Shown here: one piece after another, positions 36,290 through 44,837 of the stretch
Numbering within the stretch: the first letter of the stretch is position 1
Layout of the letters: each line of letters starts with the position of its first letter
Assembly (NCBI GenBank): GCA_016795145.1
Contig: JAEUII010000189.1
Span: 1 to 48,480 of the forward strand
Source of the DNA: Planctomycetaceae bacterium
GTDB lineage: Bacteria; Planctomycetota; Planctomycetia; Planctomycetales; Planctomycetaceae
DNA length: 48,480 nt
Direction: 5' to 3'
Made by a program: the position numbers and the translations under genes
The notes under the pieces: model-generated
What the model saw: only the letters and a program-made list of their open reading frames with translations
Told to the model about the DNA's origin: nothing
The model's database searches: none

Positions 36290-36399
36290 AATGGTTATTG
36301 ATGATTGAGTAATGAAAAGTGCAAATTGTCGAACGAGTGGTCCTCGTCCCTTCCTCGCTCATTTTGCAATTTTCAATCTCCATTAATCATTAACCATTT
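36290..36399. repeat. Long imperfect AT-rich palindrome
   Basis: The first 40 bases (AATGGTTATTGATGATTGAG and onward through AAGTGCAAATTG) are an imperfect inverse of the last 40 (CATTTTGCAATTTTCAATCT and onward through TTAACCATT). The arms differ at several points. The base composition is unlike neighbouring sequence. Confidence 0.7.
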
Positions 36400-36436
36400 C
36401 CTCGATCGCACGCCAGCGCGAAACACAGTTGCTGGG

Positions 36437-36460
36437 TTCCCGCCTGTGCGGGAATGACGA
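36437..36460. repeat. Short TTCCCGC/GCGGGAA hairpin
   Basis: The seven-base perfect stem TTCCCGC (36437-36443) and GCGGGAA (36448-36454) has loop CTGT and is followed by TGACGA, a pattern common in dispersed bacterial palindromes. Confidence 0.55.
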
Positions 36461-36504
36461 ATGGAGGGATCTTTAGCAAGATCCACTACGACAAGTGCTC
36501 TTCG

Positions 36505-38289
36505 TCAGAGCGGCTTCCAGTCGGAGAATGTTGCGGCCTGACCGATTCGATGACCGTTGTCGTCGACGAGGTTCCAGACGATCGCTTTTTCGATGAGGAA
36601 CCGTTTGCCGGACTTGGTGATTCGGATACCACGATAGTCATCGACGAATCCATCGCGGGCCGCGCGTTCCATCATCTGTGCTCGTTCGTCCCGATGCATC
36701 GGTTCGGCCGTCAGTCGGGAAGGCATGGATGTCAGAGTCGGCAAGTCCATCTCCCAGAGACTCAGTGCCGTTTGGTTTCCATAGTTCAGAATCGGGTCCG
36801 CCTGAGTTCCATGTGAGACCACCACAAACGGCGCTTCGAAGAGCCGCCGCGATTCGTCTTCAGGGTCATCGCTTCGTTCGATCAGGTCCTTGCCCAGGTA
36901 CTTTTGATAGGAATTCAGCAGGACCTGTGTGTGCTTCATAAACTCTGGCGACTTCCACGGTTCAGCAGACGTCAGGAACGAACCCAGCGTAGCGATCGAC
37001 GAAGAAGCGGAGTTCACTGCCGCAGTTGTTGCAGTTGTTGACTCAGCGCTGACGGTGTAATCGCCAGATGATGACTCATGCGCCAAAGCGTCTGCCGGCA
37101 ATGCATCAGTGAGTTCGGTTGGGGTTTCCGATGACTGCGCATCACCTTCGCCGGGCATTCTTTTCGGTGGCGGACCTGGATACTGGTAGAACTGACATTC
37201 CAGGTTTCCGTTGTACAATTTTCTGCGTCGAGGAGCACGGCGGCCGAAGTGCTTTTCGAAGAAGCGATTTGATGTGATCACGTAGACGCCCCATGTTGGT
37301 AGCGACGCGGTGACTCGGCCAAGTTCGCGATAGACGGCTTCGACTTCCAGAGGATCGCCCAGTCGTTCGCCGTACGGAGGATTGCAGATCAGAACACCGT
37401 ATTCGCGGGTTGTGCGGAAGTCGCTGACTTCCTGTTCGCGGAACTGGATATCGCCGGCCACACCAGCTTCGCGAGCACCTTTTTCAGAAAGTCGCATTGC
37501 GGCAGGATCGTGGTCAAACCCCAAAATCGGTTCCGGCATGCGAGGCAGCTTCAGGTCTTTGGCTTCCGTGCGGGCCTCTTTCCAGACTCGCCGATCCAGC
37601 CATGCCCAGTCTTCCGCGATGAACGAACGACCCAGGCCCGGAGCGATGTTGCGACCGATCAATGCCGCTTCAATGGGAATCGTGCCGCTGCCGCAGAACG
37701 GGTCGACCAGCAGACGATCACGATTCCAGTAGCTCAGTTGAATCAATCCCGCCGCCATTGTTTCGCGGAGAGGAGCAGGGCCGACGAATTCGCGATAACC
37801 GCGTTTGTGAAGCCCGTCACCGGATGTATCGATCGTGATTGTCGCAACATCACGCAACAGGGACACTTCGACCTGGTACATGGCTCCAGTCTCGTCGAAA
37901 CGAAACCGGTTGTGCTTCTTCTTGAGGCTTTCAACGATCGCCTTCTTCACGCACCCCTGAACGGAAGGAACCGCGTGCAGCCTGGACAGAACGCTTCGGC
38001 CTGCAACTGGGAACTTGGCATCGACAGGAATGAAATCGCTCCAGGGAAGTTCCACCGTGCGATCGAACAGCGCCCCAAAATCCGGAGCCGGGAATTCTCC
38101 CACTTTGATTAAGAGTCGGTCGGCTGAACGAAGCCACAGATTGCAGCGAGCGATATCTCGTTCGGTGCCGCTGAAGTGAATCTTCCCATCGAGTGTTCGA
38201 AGATTCGTGTAGCCGAGTTTCTCGAGTTCCCGGGCGACGACAGCTTCGAGCCCGAAGGTGGTCGTTGCGATCAGTTCAAATTGTGGCAT
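36505..38289 (-). CDS. RlmL-type rRNA guanine-N2 methyltransferase fused to a MEKHLA domain
   Basis: A 594-residue protein. Residues 1-170 carry a ferredoxin-like/THUMP RNA-binding part (MPQFELIATTTFGLEAVVAR, then GDGLHKRGYRE). The methyltransferase domain has the cofactor motif PFCGSG at 197-202 and the catalytic NPPY at 303-306, as in RlmL/RlmK enzymes that methylate guanine in 23S rRNA. A Ser/Thr/Ala-rich linker (about 375-440) leads to residues 443-594, which match the MEKHLA domain: FEAPFVVVSHGTQADPILNY, TSMPSRLTAE, DYRGIRITKSGKRF and VWNLVDDNGHRIGQAATFSDW. MEKHLA is known from plant HD-ZIP III factors and stand-alone bacterial proteins and resembles PAS sensors. I do not know of this fusion; one unbroken frame supports it. 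Confidence 0.9.
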   Translation of the reverse strand: MPQFELIATTTFGLEAVVARELEKLGYTNLRTLDGKIHFSGTERDIARCNLWLRSADRLLIKVGEFPAPDFGALFDRTVELPWSDFIPVDAKFPVAGRSVLSRLHAVPSVQGCVKKAIVESLKKKHNRFRFDETGAMYQVEVSLLRDVATITIDTSGDGLHKRGYREFVGPAPLRETMAAGLIQLSYWNRDRLLVDPFCGSGTIPIEAALIGRNIAPGLGRSFIAEDWAWLDRRVWKEARTEAKDLKLPRMPEPILGFDHDPAAMRLSEKGAREAGVAGDIQFREQEVSDFRTTREYGVLICNPPYGERLGDPLEVEAVYRELGRVTASLPTWGVYVITSNRFFEKHFGRRAPRRRKLYNGNLECQFYQYPGPPPKRMPGEGDAQSSETPTELTDALPADALAHESSSGDYTVSAESTTATTAAVNSASSSIATLGSFLTSAEPWKSPEFMKHTQVLLNSYQKYLGKDLIERSDDPEDESRRLFEAPFVVVSHGTQADPILNYGNQTALSLWEMDLPTLTSMPSRLTAEPMHRDERAQMMERAARDGFVDDYRGIRITKSGKRFLIEKAIVWNLVDDNGHRIGQAATFSDWKPL

Positions 38290-38611
38290 GGTATTTCTTT
38301 GTCAGCGGAGACTGCCCTGAACGGACCATCGCTGATGGGTGAGAGACTTCGGCCGGATTGTCAAAGAGGCTGCGGAATGCGTCGAGACAGCATTCACGAC
38401 TGGCAGGATGCTGCGGAATCTTGTCAGAGTCAATGATTTCAGTTCGATTGTTCACAGCGTCTCACAAATGCGGCCCGGTTACCTGAGTCGGGAACATCCT
38501 TTGGCGGGATGGCATCGGGAATTGCGGAAGCAGTCGCACAGATGCGAGGGCAGGGCGGATGGCTTACGATTTGGCGAAGAATGTTGATTCAGCGGATGCT
38601 CGGAGCCAACG
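38290..38611. other. Divergent intergenic region, no gene seen
   Basis: The region separates the divergent methyltransferase and nagA genes and should hold both promoters. Open frames here are short and lack a start with ribosome-binding site. CGGAG about nine bases before 38612 is the nagA ribosome-binding site. Confidence 0.5.
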
Positions 38612-39814
38612 ATGAATGAAGCACGATTTGCCATTGTGAACGGGACGATTGTTCTGCCGGACAGACTGATTCCCGATGGAGTGATTTGCTGGGAGCGCGA
38701 TCAGATCTCGAGCGTCGGACGTCGTCGCAGGCTGCCTTCTTCAGTCACGGTGATTGATGCGGAAGGCGGGTACGTGACGCCTGGCTTTATCGATATTCAC
38801 GTGCACGGTGGCGGCGGTGCGGACTTCATGGACGGAACTGTGCAGGCTGTTGTGACATCCTGCGAGGCTCATCTGCGTCACGGAACGACGACACTGTTTC
38901 CGACGACAACAACAGGATCGGCCGACCTGATCCATGCCATGATCGGTGCGTGTGCCGCCGTTCGGAAAACGCAACGGTCCGATCGCTCGCGCGGTTCTCG
39001 CATTGCGGGGATTCATCTTTACGGACCGTACTTCGCGGAGGACAAGGTGGGCTGTCATCCGGCCAGCGGTCGACGTTCTCCGGAAGTGGATGAGTATCGG
39101 TCGTACTTTGCGACGAAGCAGATTCGCATTGCCACGTGTGCCGCCGAGCTGCCTGGGGCAGCGGCTTTCTTCAAGGCAGCGAAAAAGAGCAAATGCCTGA
39201 TCACCTGCGGACATTCCAATTCCAGTTGGGCTGAAATGCAGGCGGCTTTTGATTGCGGAATGCGGCACGTGGATCACTTCTGGTGCGCGATGAGTTCCGT
39301 CCCTTCAGTGAGGCAGCGGCTCGGCGTTCCAATGCAGGGAAGCATGGCGGAGTTTGTCCTGCTGAACCGTGAAATGAGCACTGAAGTGATTGCCGATGGT
39401 TGCCACCTGGCACCGGAGCTTCTGGAGTTTGCCTGGCGAATGAAGGGGGCAGACCGCCTGTGCCTTGTCACGGACTGTAACCGAGCACTCGACATGCCGC
39501 CGGGCGAATACTGGTTTGGCTCTGAATCAGAAGGCAGTCGATTTCGGAGCGATGGCCGAGTCGGCTGGGCTCCGAATGGCAGCCTGGCCAGCTCGATCGT
39601 GGGCATGGACCACATGGTCCGACACATGGCCAGCGTCACTACCGCCGACCTGCCGAGCGTGATCCGAATGGCGACATTGACACCTGCTGAACGAACCGGC
39701 ATCAGCGCGACCGTCGGGAGCCTCGAAGTCGGCAAACAGGCCGACCTGCTGATCCTTAGCCCTGACTTGACTGTCCAAACCGTCATCCAGTCTGGCCAGC
39801 GGCAACACGGCTGA
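38612..39814 (+). CDS. nagA: N-acetylglucosamine-6-phosphate deacetylase
   Basis: A 400-residue amidohydrolase that removes acetate from N-acetylglucosamine 6-phosphate in amino-sugar recycling. Visible family features are the metal-binding IDIHVHGGGG (His63, His65), TTTLFPTT, GIHLYGPYF with the usual Glu region replaced by FAEDKVG, CGHSNSSW, VDHFWCAMSS and VTDCNRALDMPPG. The last holds the catalytic Asp, and the C-terminal GSLEVGKQADLLIL closes the urease-like beta domain. Substitutions at GPYF (GPF is usual) and TDCN (TDA is usual) mean it may act on a related sugar; the fold assignment is firm. No other amino-sugar gene lies nearby. Confidence 0.83.
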   Translation: MNEARFAIVNGTIVLPDRLIPDGVICWERDQISSVGRRRRLPSSVTVIDAEGGYVTPGFIDIHVHGGGGADFMDGTVQAVVTSCEAHLRHGTTTLFPTTTTGSADLIHAMIGACAAVRKTQRSDRSRGSRIAGIHLYGPYFAEDKVGCHPASGRRSPEVDEYRSYFATKQIRIATCAAELPGAAAFFKAAKKSKCLITCGHSNSSWAEMQAAFDCGMRHVDHFWCAMSSVPSVRQRLGVPMQGSMAEFVLLNREMSTEVIADGCHLAPELLEFAWRMKGADRLCLVTDCNRALDMPPGEYWFGSESEGSRFRSDGRVGWAPNGSLASSIVGMDHMVRHMASVTTADLPSVIRMATLTPAERTGISATVGSLEVGKQADLLILSPDLTVQTVIQSGQRQHG

Positions 39815-39857
39815 TTCACCGCCGGTTGACTTACCCGACCCGCGCAGGCACGTTTCG

Positions 39858-39904
39858 TAAGTGCCTTTTGCCAAACAACTTGTGAGCCAGGGTGCCATGC
39901 ACCT
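39858..39904. repeat. Repeat with GGTGCCATGCACCTG core, copy 1
   Basis: It starts TAAGTGCCTT, has AAACAACTTG in the middle, and ends with the palindrome GGTGCCATGCACCTG. Copy 2 shares the first two blocks in the same order. Confidence 0.65.
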
Positions 39905-40052
39905 GCGGTGCCTCGGCCGTTTTCAGGTGCAGTTCAGGTGGATGGCACCCGTTGGCTCTGCACGCGTTGGCTCTGAAGAATCCGGAAGCACGGTTCCCGC
40001 CGCCGCACGAACGAACGGAATAGGATCGTTGCCCGTTGCGCAAGGGATGTTC

Positions 40053-40098
40053 TAAGTGCCTTCCTTTAAACAACTTGAGATCACAGGTGCATGGCACC
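40053..40098. repeat. Repeat with CAGGTGCATGGCACC core, copy 2
   Basis: TAAGTGCCTT and AAACAACTTG are in the same order as copy 1, but the final palindrome CAGGTGCATGGCACC is inverted relative to copy 1. Confidence 0.65.
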
Positions 40099-40186
40099 TT
40101 GGTTGGGAAAGCCGATTGGGTGACGGCCTTGCCGGGTGTCGTTATCCTTCCGGTTTACGGTTGTTTGGCGGAGCACGCAGATTTGT

Positions 40187-42280
40187 ATGGTGACGGACGC
40201 AACTTCTGAGATTCCCGGGTTCCTGCAGTCGCTGAATGCTCAGCAACGGGCGGCGGCAATGCATGGGGAGAATCCGCTGCTGATCATTGCCGGGGCTGGG
40301 ACCGGCAAGACGACGACGCTGGCTCACCGCGTCGCCTGGCAGATCGCTTCGGGAGTCGACCCGTCTCGCATGCTGTTGCTGACGTTTACTCGGCGAGCCG
40401 CAGCGGAGATGCTGAAGCGTGTTGAGGCGATCCTGTCGCAGCTGGATCCTGCCGTGATGAAAGATCCCGCAGCCTGTCAGCGAACGGCGATCCGTCGCCT
40501 GCGAGGCGGTACGTTTCATTCCGTTGCGACGAATTTGCTTCGTCGGCACGGACACCTGATCGGTCTGCATCCGGACTTTACGATTTTGGATCGAGGCGAT
40601 TCTGAAGACCTGATGAATCTGGCACGGTCGCAGCTGAACCTGCCAAAGTCCGGAAATCGTTTTCCGCTCAAGGCCACGTGCCTTGATATCTACAGCCGTT
40701 GCGTGAACACCCAGTGTTCTCTGGAAGTCGTCCTGAGAAAGTGGTTTCCCTGGTGCATGGAACATCAGGAGCAACTCGGCAATCTGTTCACAAATTTTAG
40801 TGAGACAAAGGAGAAGCAGCGAGTTCTGGATTTCGACGACCTCCTGCTGTTCTGGAATGCACTCGTTGACGACGAACAGGCAGGGCCGATCGTCCGTCAG
40901 CAGTTCAGTCGCATTCTGGTCGATGAGTATCAGGATACGAATGTGCTGCAGGCTCAGATTCTGAAGGGACTCTGCCCGGACGGCATTGGTCTGACCGCGG
41001 TGGGCGATGATGCTCAGTCGATCTACTCATTCCGAGCCGCCACGGTTCGCAACATCCTGGACTTTCCAGATCATTATCCAGGGACAACCGTGATTCCGCT
41101 GGAGCAAAACTACAGAAGTACTCAGCGCATTCTGGATGTGACGAATCGTGTGATTGCCGAAGCCGCGGAACGACATCGCAAGGAACTGTTTTCGACTCGC
41201 GGTGAAGGTTCGCAGCCTCAGCTTGTCACATGCAGTGACGAGGAAGCTCAGAACGAATACGTGATCGACCAGATTCTGGAACGCCGGGAAAAGGGCGTCG
41301 CGCTGAAGCAGCAGGCGGTGTTGTTTCGTGCGTCGCATCACAGCATGGCTCTTGAAGCAGAACTCGGGCGAAGGAATGTGCCGTTTGTGAAATATGGCGG
41401 GCTGCGTTTTCTGGAGACAGCTCATGTGAAGGACTTAATCTCCTTCCTGCGTCTTGCGGAAAACCCAATGGATTCTGTTGCGGGCTTTCGAGTGCTTGTG
41501 CTGTTGCCCAGCATTGGTCAGGCGAAGGCCACGTCGCTGATGGACACACTGCGGGACGCTGGCGGTAACTTTGACGAGTGGATGAAGTGGAGTCCTCCGT
41601 CAGCACTGCGAGATCTCTGGCCGCAGCTGGTTCAGTTGCTTCAGCGACTGGAGAAGCGAACGGCTGATGATGATGGAGGTGTTTCCACAGACCTTCATGC
41701 CATTCGGCTTTACTACACACCGTTGCTTGAATCAAAGTACGACAACGTGGTGGCTCGCACGAACGATCTGAAGCAGCTCGAGGCGATTGCGGCTCGATAC
41801 CAAAGCCGCGGCGAATTCCTGTCAGAGATGGCTCTTGATCCGCCGACGTCCACTCAGGAAATGCCCGCTGATCCTTTCCTTGATGAAGACTATCTGATCC
41901 TCAGCACGATCCATTCTGCGAAAGGGCTTGAGTGGGATTCCGTGTATGTGATTCACGCAGCGGACGGGAATATTCCGGCCGACATGGCGACGGGAAGTGC
42001 GGAGGAGATTGAAGAGGAGCGACGACTGTTCTACGTCGCGATGACTCGTGCGAAGAACAACCTGACCGTGATTCGTCCGGAGCGTTATTACTTTCATAAC
42101 CGACACAAGAGCGATCAGCATTCGCTCAGCAAGATTACTCGTTTCTTAACATCATCGATTCAAAAAGAGATGCAGATCGTCTCCCACGGGCTGAGTGGCC
42201 CCGGGAGTCGTGGTTCAGGTGGCCTGGTTCAGGGCGACACAACTGAGATTCGCAAACGCATTTCGAAGCTTTGGGGCTGA
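40187..42280 (+). CDS. UvrD/PcrA-family ATP-dependent DNA helicase
   Basis: A superfamily 1 DNA helicase of 697 residues that translocates 3' to 5'. Motifs in order: LNAQQRAAA (Q region), Walker A GAGTGKTTT with Lys41, TFTRRAAAEM, the DEYQDTN Walker B (Asp246, Glu247), GDDAQSIYSFRAA, LEQNYRST, and late LSTIHSAKGLEW and FYVAMTRAKNNL. It is somewhat shorter than UvrD/PcrA and lacks an extended C-terminal tail, so a repair or Rep-like role cannot be chosen. ATG 40187 begins MVTDATSE; the frame is open to 40136 but without similarity. The next gene starts two bases after the stop, implying co-translation. Confidence 0.93.
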   Translation: MVTDATSEIPGFLQSLNAQQRAAAMHGENPLLIIAGAGTGKTTTLAHRVAWQIASGVDPSRMLLLTFTRRAAAEMLKRVEAILSQLDPAVMKDPAACQRTAIRRLRGGTFHSVATNLLRRHGHLIGLHPDFTILDRGDSEDLMNLARSQLNLPKSGNRFPLKATCLDIYSRCVNTQCSLEVVLRKWFPWCMEHQEQLGNLFTNFSETKEKQRVLDFDDLLLFWNALVDDEQAGPIVRQQFSRILVDEYQDTNVLQAQILKGLCPDGIGLTAVGDDAQSIYSFRAATVRNILDFPDHYPGTTVIPLEQNYRSTQRILDVTNRVIAEAAERHRKELFSTRGEGSQPQLVTCSDEEAQNEYVIDQILERREKGVALKQQAVLFRASHHSMALEAELGRRNVPFVKYGGLRFLETAHVKDLISFLRLAENPMDSVAGFRVLVLLPSIGQAKATSLMDTLRDAGGNFDEWMKWSPPSALRDLWPQLVQLLQRLEKRTADDDGGVSTDLHAIRLYYTPLLESKYDNVVARTNDLKQLEAIAARYQSRGEFLSEMALDPPTSTQEMPADPFLDEDYLILSTIHSAKGLEWDSVYVIHAADGNIPADMATGSAEEIEEERRLFYVAMTRAKNNLTVIRPERYYFHNRHKSDQHSLSKITRFLTSSIQKEMQIVSHGLSGPGSRGSGGLVQGDTTEIRKRISKLWG

Positions 42281-42282
42281 CA

Positions 42283-44550
42283 GTGGCAAAAAAGAAGAAC
42301 AAGAAAAAGGCGGAAGACAGCATTGTCGGGGGCATGGAGTTTGAAGATCTCGCGCAGATGATCCAGAAGATCACTGAAGAGAATCCGGAGGCCATGCAGG
42401 GGCTCATGGCGATGATGGATAACGCTATCGTCGAATCGCGCGGCGAGGATGACAGGAAGATCGCAAAGAGGAAGAAGTCGCTGGAGAGCAAGTTTCAGAA
42501 GTCTCCGAAGCAATTCGAGCTTCTTATTGAGCTTGCTGAAATGGAAAACGACCTGGATCAGCGAGTGGCTTTGCTTCGAAGGGCGGTGGATGCGGCGGAG
42601 GCTGCGCATCCAAAGTTTCGGGAGCCGGGCGGTTGTCTGAGCGCGGATAAGAAGGGCAATGCGTATCTGGATGCTGTGTACAGTCTGGCAAACGCACTTC
42701 TGTACTGCGATGCAACGGAGGAGTCGGCTCAGCGGTTGAACGAGTTGCTCGACAAAGACCCGGATGACAGTCGCTCTATCCGCTACGTCCTTCTGGAACT
42801 TTACTGTCGACAGAATCAGCTGGATGAGGCCGAAAAGCTGGTCGACGCCTGGCGCGACGTGGATGATTCGCCGTTCATTCAGATGACACTGATCGCGCTG
42901 CAGTTGTCGAAAACCGGTCCCTCACCGGAACTTCGTGCGATGGTTGTTGAGCAGATGCGTTCGAACCCGGATCTGGTTCCATTTCTGCTTGGGGATGAGA
43001 GTGGTGAATTTGATCCCTGGGATGAATTGACACCAGGAAGCCCGCGAGAGGCGGAAGAATACAGTCGGATGTTTCGTACTCTGTGGCGTTCGATTCCGGG
43101 AGCCTGTCACTGGCTGGAGGGAGTTTACGGCGACCAGCTTCCGCAAGTGACTCGGGACGATCTGGAAGAGGAAATCGAAGAGCTGATCGAAGATGTTGAG
43201 GACCTGCGAAAGTCGCGACAGGTCTGGTACTGTCAGTTGCATGATGTGAAAGATCGCAGCAAGGCCATCGATGATGATGAGTTGTTGTTATGCATTGTGA
43301 AAGTCGGCGAGACTGAAACTCCGCTCTGCATGGAAAATGTCGAACGTGATCTGGCACCGCAGAGGGCACTTGTGGAGATTCTTCAGGCGTGTGTTGATCC
43401 CGAAAGTGGCTCACCGGTCAAACCGAAGACCATTCAGTTTCTGGATCCTTCACTGGAGGAAGAACTGAAGCCCTGGCTTGCTCGCTGTGAAATCAAAACG
43501 GCTCTGGTTTCGGAACCTCCGGACGCTGTTCGTCTGATGATTGAGCAGGGATTTGGGCTGAGAGAGTTTCAATGGGATATCGAAGCAATCACAGACGCGC
43601 CTTTGTCTCCGGAAGTGATCTGGGAGATAGACTGGCTGCAGCTGGAGGATTGGATTCCAGGCGAGAATGGTGAATATTCCCAGCCGTGGGTGCTGGTGAT
43701 TGCGAGTCATGAGGATTCAGGGATTCGTGCGACTCGAGTCGACACCGGGATGCCTGATGAGCCCACCTTTCGTTCGCTGCTTGCTCAGGCTGTGCTGTCG
43801 CCGATGGCGGGTGAACCACAACGGCCTGGCATCATCGAAGTTCGTCAGCCGAATCAGCGAGTGGCCATCAAGGAGATTGCTGATGAGATGGGGTGCGAAG
43901 TTCAGATTGGACCATGTCATCTGCTGAATGTTGTGATGGCGCAAATGCCAGGTCGGAGCAACGGCAGTCTGCTGGTCTCGTCATCGCTGCTGGACGCCGA
44001 AGGTGTAACGCCGGAGTTGATGGAAGAGCTCTTCGTTGCGTCTGCGGAGTTTTATCGTTCGCGCGTGTATTCTCGCGTTCGGCCAGTGCTCGTTCTGGAA
44101 ATGCGATGTCCGCAGATCAGTCCGCGAGACTGGTATGTCGTGACGATGGGACAGAACGGTCAGGAGATTGGCCTGAGCCTTTTGAACAGTAAAAAGGCGG
44201 CTGAGACGATGTTGTCGGGAAGAGCCGTGGATCCGGAATTGCAGGCGTCTTTGATAACCGGAGTCACCTATTCGCTGGATGGAAAGCAGTTGCAGTCACC
44301 GAAGGATGTTGCTGCCGCGGAACAGTTTGGCTGGCCCGTGCCCGGTCCCGATGCGTGGCCAAAGATCTTTGGGATGACAAAAGGGAAGCTGTCAGAGGTG
44401 GAGCTTGAGGACCTGAAACTCTCCATCGTCGCGATTCGATCCATCCTGCATGCGTTCGGAAAGACGCGAGGAGAATTCCCGCTGAATGTGAGGCTGGGAG
44501 ACCAGACGGTAGAAGTGCAGGGCCGCGTTCTGGATCTGTCGCGTTCTTAG
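42283..44550 (+). CDS. Large protein with TPR-like region, unknown function
   Basis: A 755-residue cytoplasmic protein. A Lys-rich start (AKKKNKKKAED) leads to a methionine-rich segment. Helical repeat-like sequence (about 75-230, with ALLYCDATEESAQRLNELLD and YVLLELYCRQNQLDEAEKLV) suggests tetratricopeptide repeats. The middle has an acidic EEEIEELIEDVEDL segment. The C-terminal third has no family I can name. GTG 42283 is the chosen start, two bases after the helicase stop, with GGGG shortly before; an in-frame TTG at 42271 would overlap the helicase. The tight coupling hints at a shared process with the helicase, but nothing in the sequence proves it. Confidence 0.78.
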   Translation: MAKKKNKKKAEDSIVGGMEFEDLAQMIQKITEENPEAMQGLMAMMDNAIVESRGEDDRKIAKRKKSLESKFQKSPKQFELLIELAEMENDLDQRVALLRRAVDAAEAAHPKFREPGGCLSADKKGNAYLDAVYSLANALLYCDATEESAQRLNELLDKDPDDSRSIRYVLLELYCRQNQLDEAEKLVDAWRDVDDSPFIQMTLIALQLSKTGPSPELRAMVVEQMRSNPDLVPFLLGDESGEFDPWDELTPGSPREAEEYSRMFRTLWRSIPGACHWLEGVYGDQLPQVTRDDLEEEIEELIEDVEDLRKSRQVWYCQLHDVKDRSKAIDDDELLLCIVKVGETETPLCMENVERDLAPQRALVEILQACVDPESGSPVKPKTIQFLDPSLEEELKPWLARCEIKTALVSEPPDAVRLMIEQGFGLREFQWDIEAITDAPLSPEVIWEIDWLQLEDWIPGENGEYSQPWVLVIASHEDSGIRATRVDTGMPDEPTFRSLLAQAVLSPMAGEPQRPGIIEVRQPNQRVAIKEIADEMGCEVQIGPCHLLNVVMAQMPGRSNGSLLVSSSLLDAEGVTPELMEELFVASAEFYRSRVYSRVRPVLVLEMRCPQISPRDWYVVTMGQNGQEIGLSLLNSKKAAETMLSGRAVDPELQASLITGVTYSLDGKQLQSPKDVAAAEQFGWPVPGPDAWPKIFGMTKGKLSEVELEDLKLSIVAIRSILHAFGKTRGEFPLNVRLGDQTVEVQGRVLDLSRS

Positions 44551-44560
44551 ATTAGAGTAG

Positions 44561-44585
44561 TGTAGAACGGCTGTCCTCAGCCGTT
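44561..44585. repeat. REP-like hairpin (GTAGA/TCCT family)
   Basis: TGTAG head with stem AACGGCTG/CAGCCGTT around TCCT, ten bases after the TPR-like gene's stop codon. Confidence 0.8.
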
Positions 44586-44619
44586 TGCTGGTTTTCTGAA
44601 GAGAGACGGAGGGGGCGCC

Positions 44620-44647
44620 TGGTTCGGAGGAGCGAACCGCGACTATG
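44620..44647. repeat. Dispersed hairpin, TTCGGCGGAGCGAA family
   Basis: The stem GGTTCG/CGAACC is present with the loop changed to GAGGAG, followed by CGCGACTATGG. Confidence 0.75.
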
Positions 44648-44768
44648 GAATTCTGGAAAAAGTTGGAACTTAGGGAGTCGACTGGGGCTCTTAATCCTCA
44701 CGTGTTCGTCGATCGAGGATCTGCACGTTCCAGTTGGTGGAACGGTGCGAGCAGTCTGGTCCTGCGAA

Positions 44769-44794
44769 ACCGGAGGGGTTGCGCCCTTCCGCTA
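44769..44794. repeat. REP-like hairpin, GTAGCGG family, minus orientation
   Basis: On the minus strand it reads TAGCGGAAGGGCGCAACCCC and on to CCGGT, matching 17791-17822 and the left unit of 21844-21908. Confidence 0.65.
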
Positions 44795-44837
44795 AATGAG
44801 TCGTGGTTGGTGTGGCGGTTCAGAAGGGGTTTTAGCC

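Larger units (their letters stand above)
36100..36504. other. Intergenic region with two palindromic repeats
   Basis: No gene seen. It holds a long AT-rich palindrome (36290-36399) and a TTCCCGC/GCGGGAA hairpin (36437-36454) between the PEGA gene's start and the methyltransferase gene's end. Confidence 0.6.
39815..40186. other. Intergenic region with mirrored repeats
   Basis: No gene seen. Two related segments lie at 39858-39904 and 40053-40098. A GGCGGAG at 40166-40172 is a weak ribosome-binding candidate for the next gene. Confidence 0.5.
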
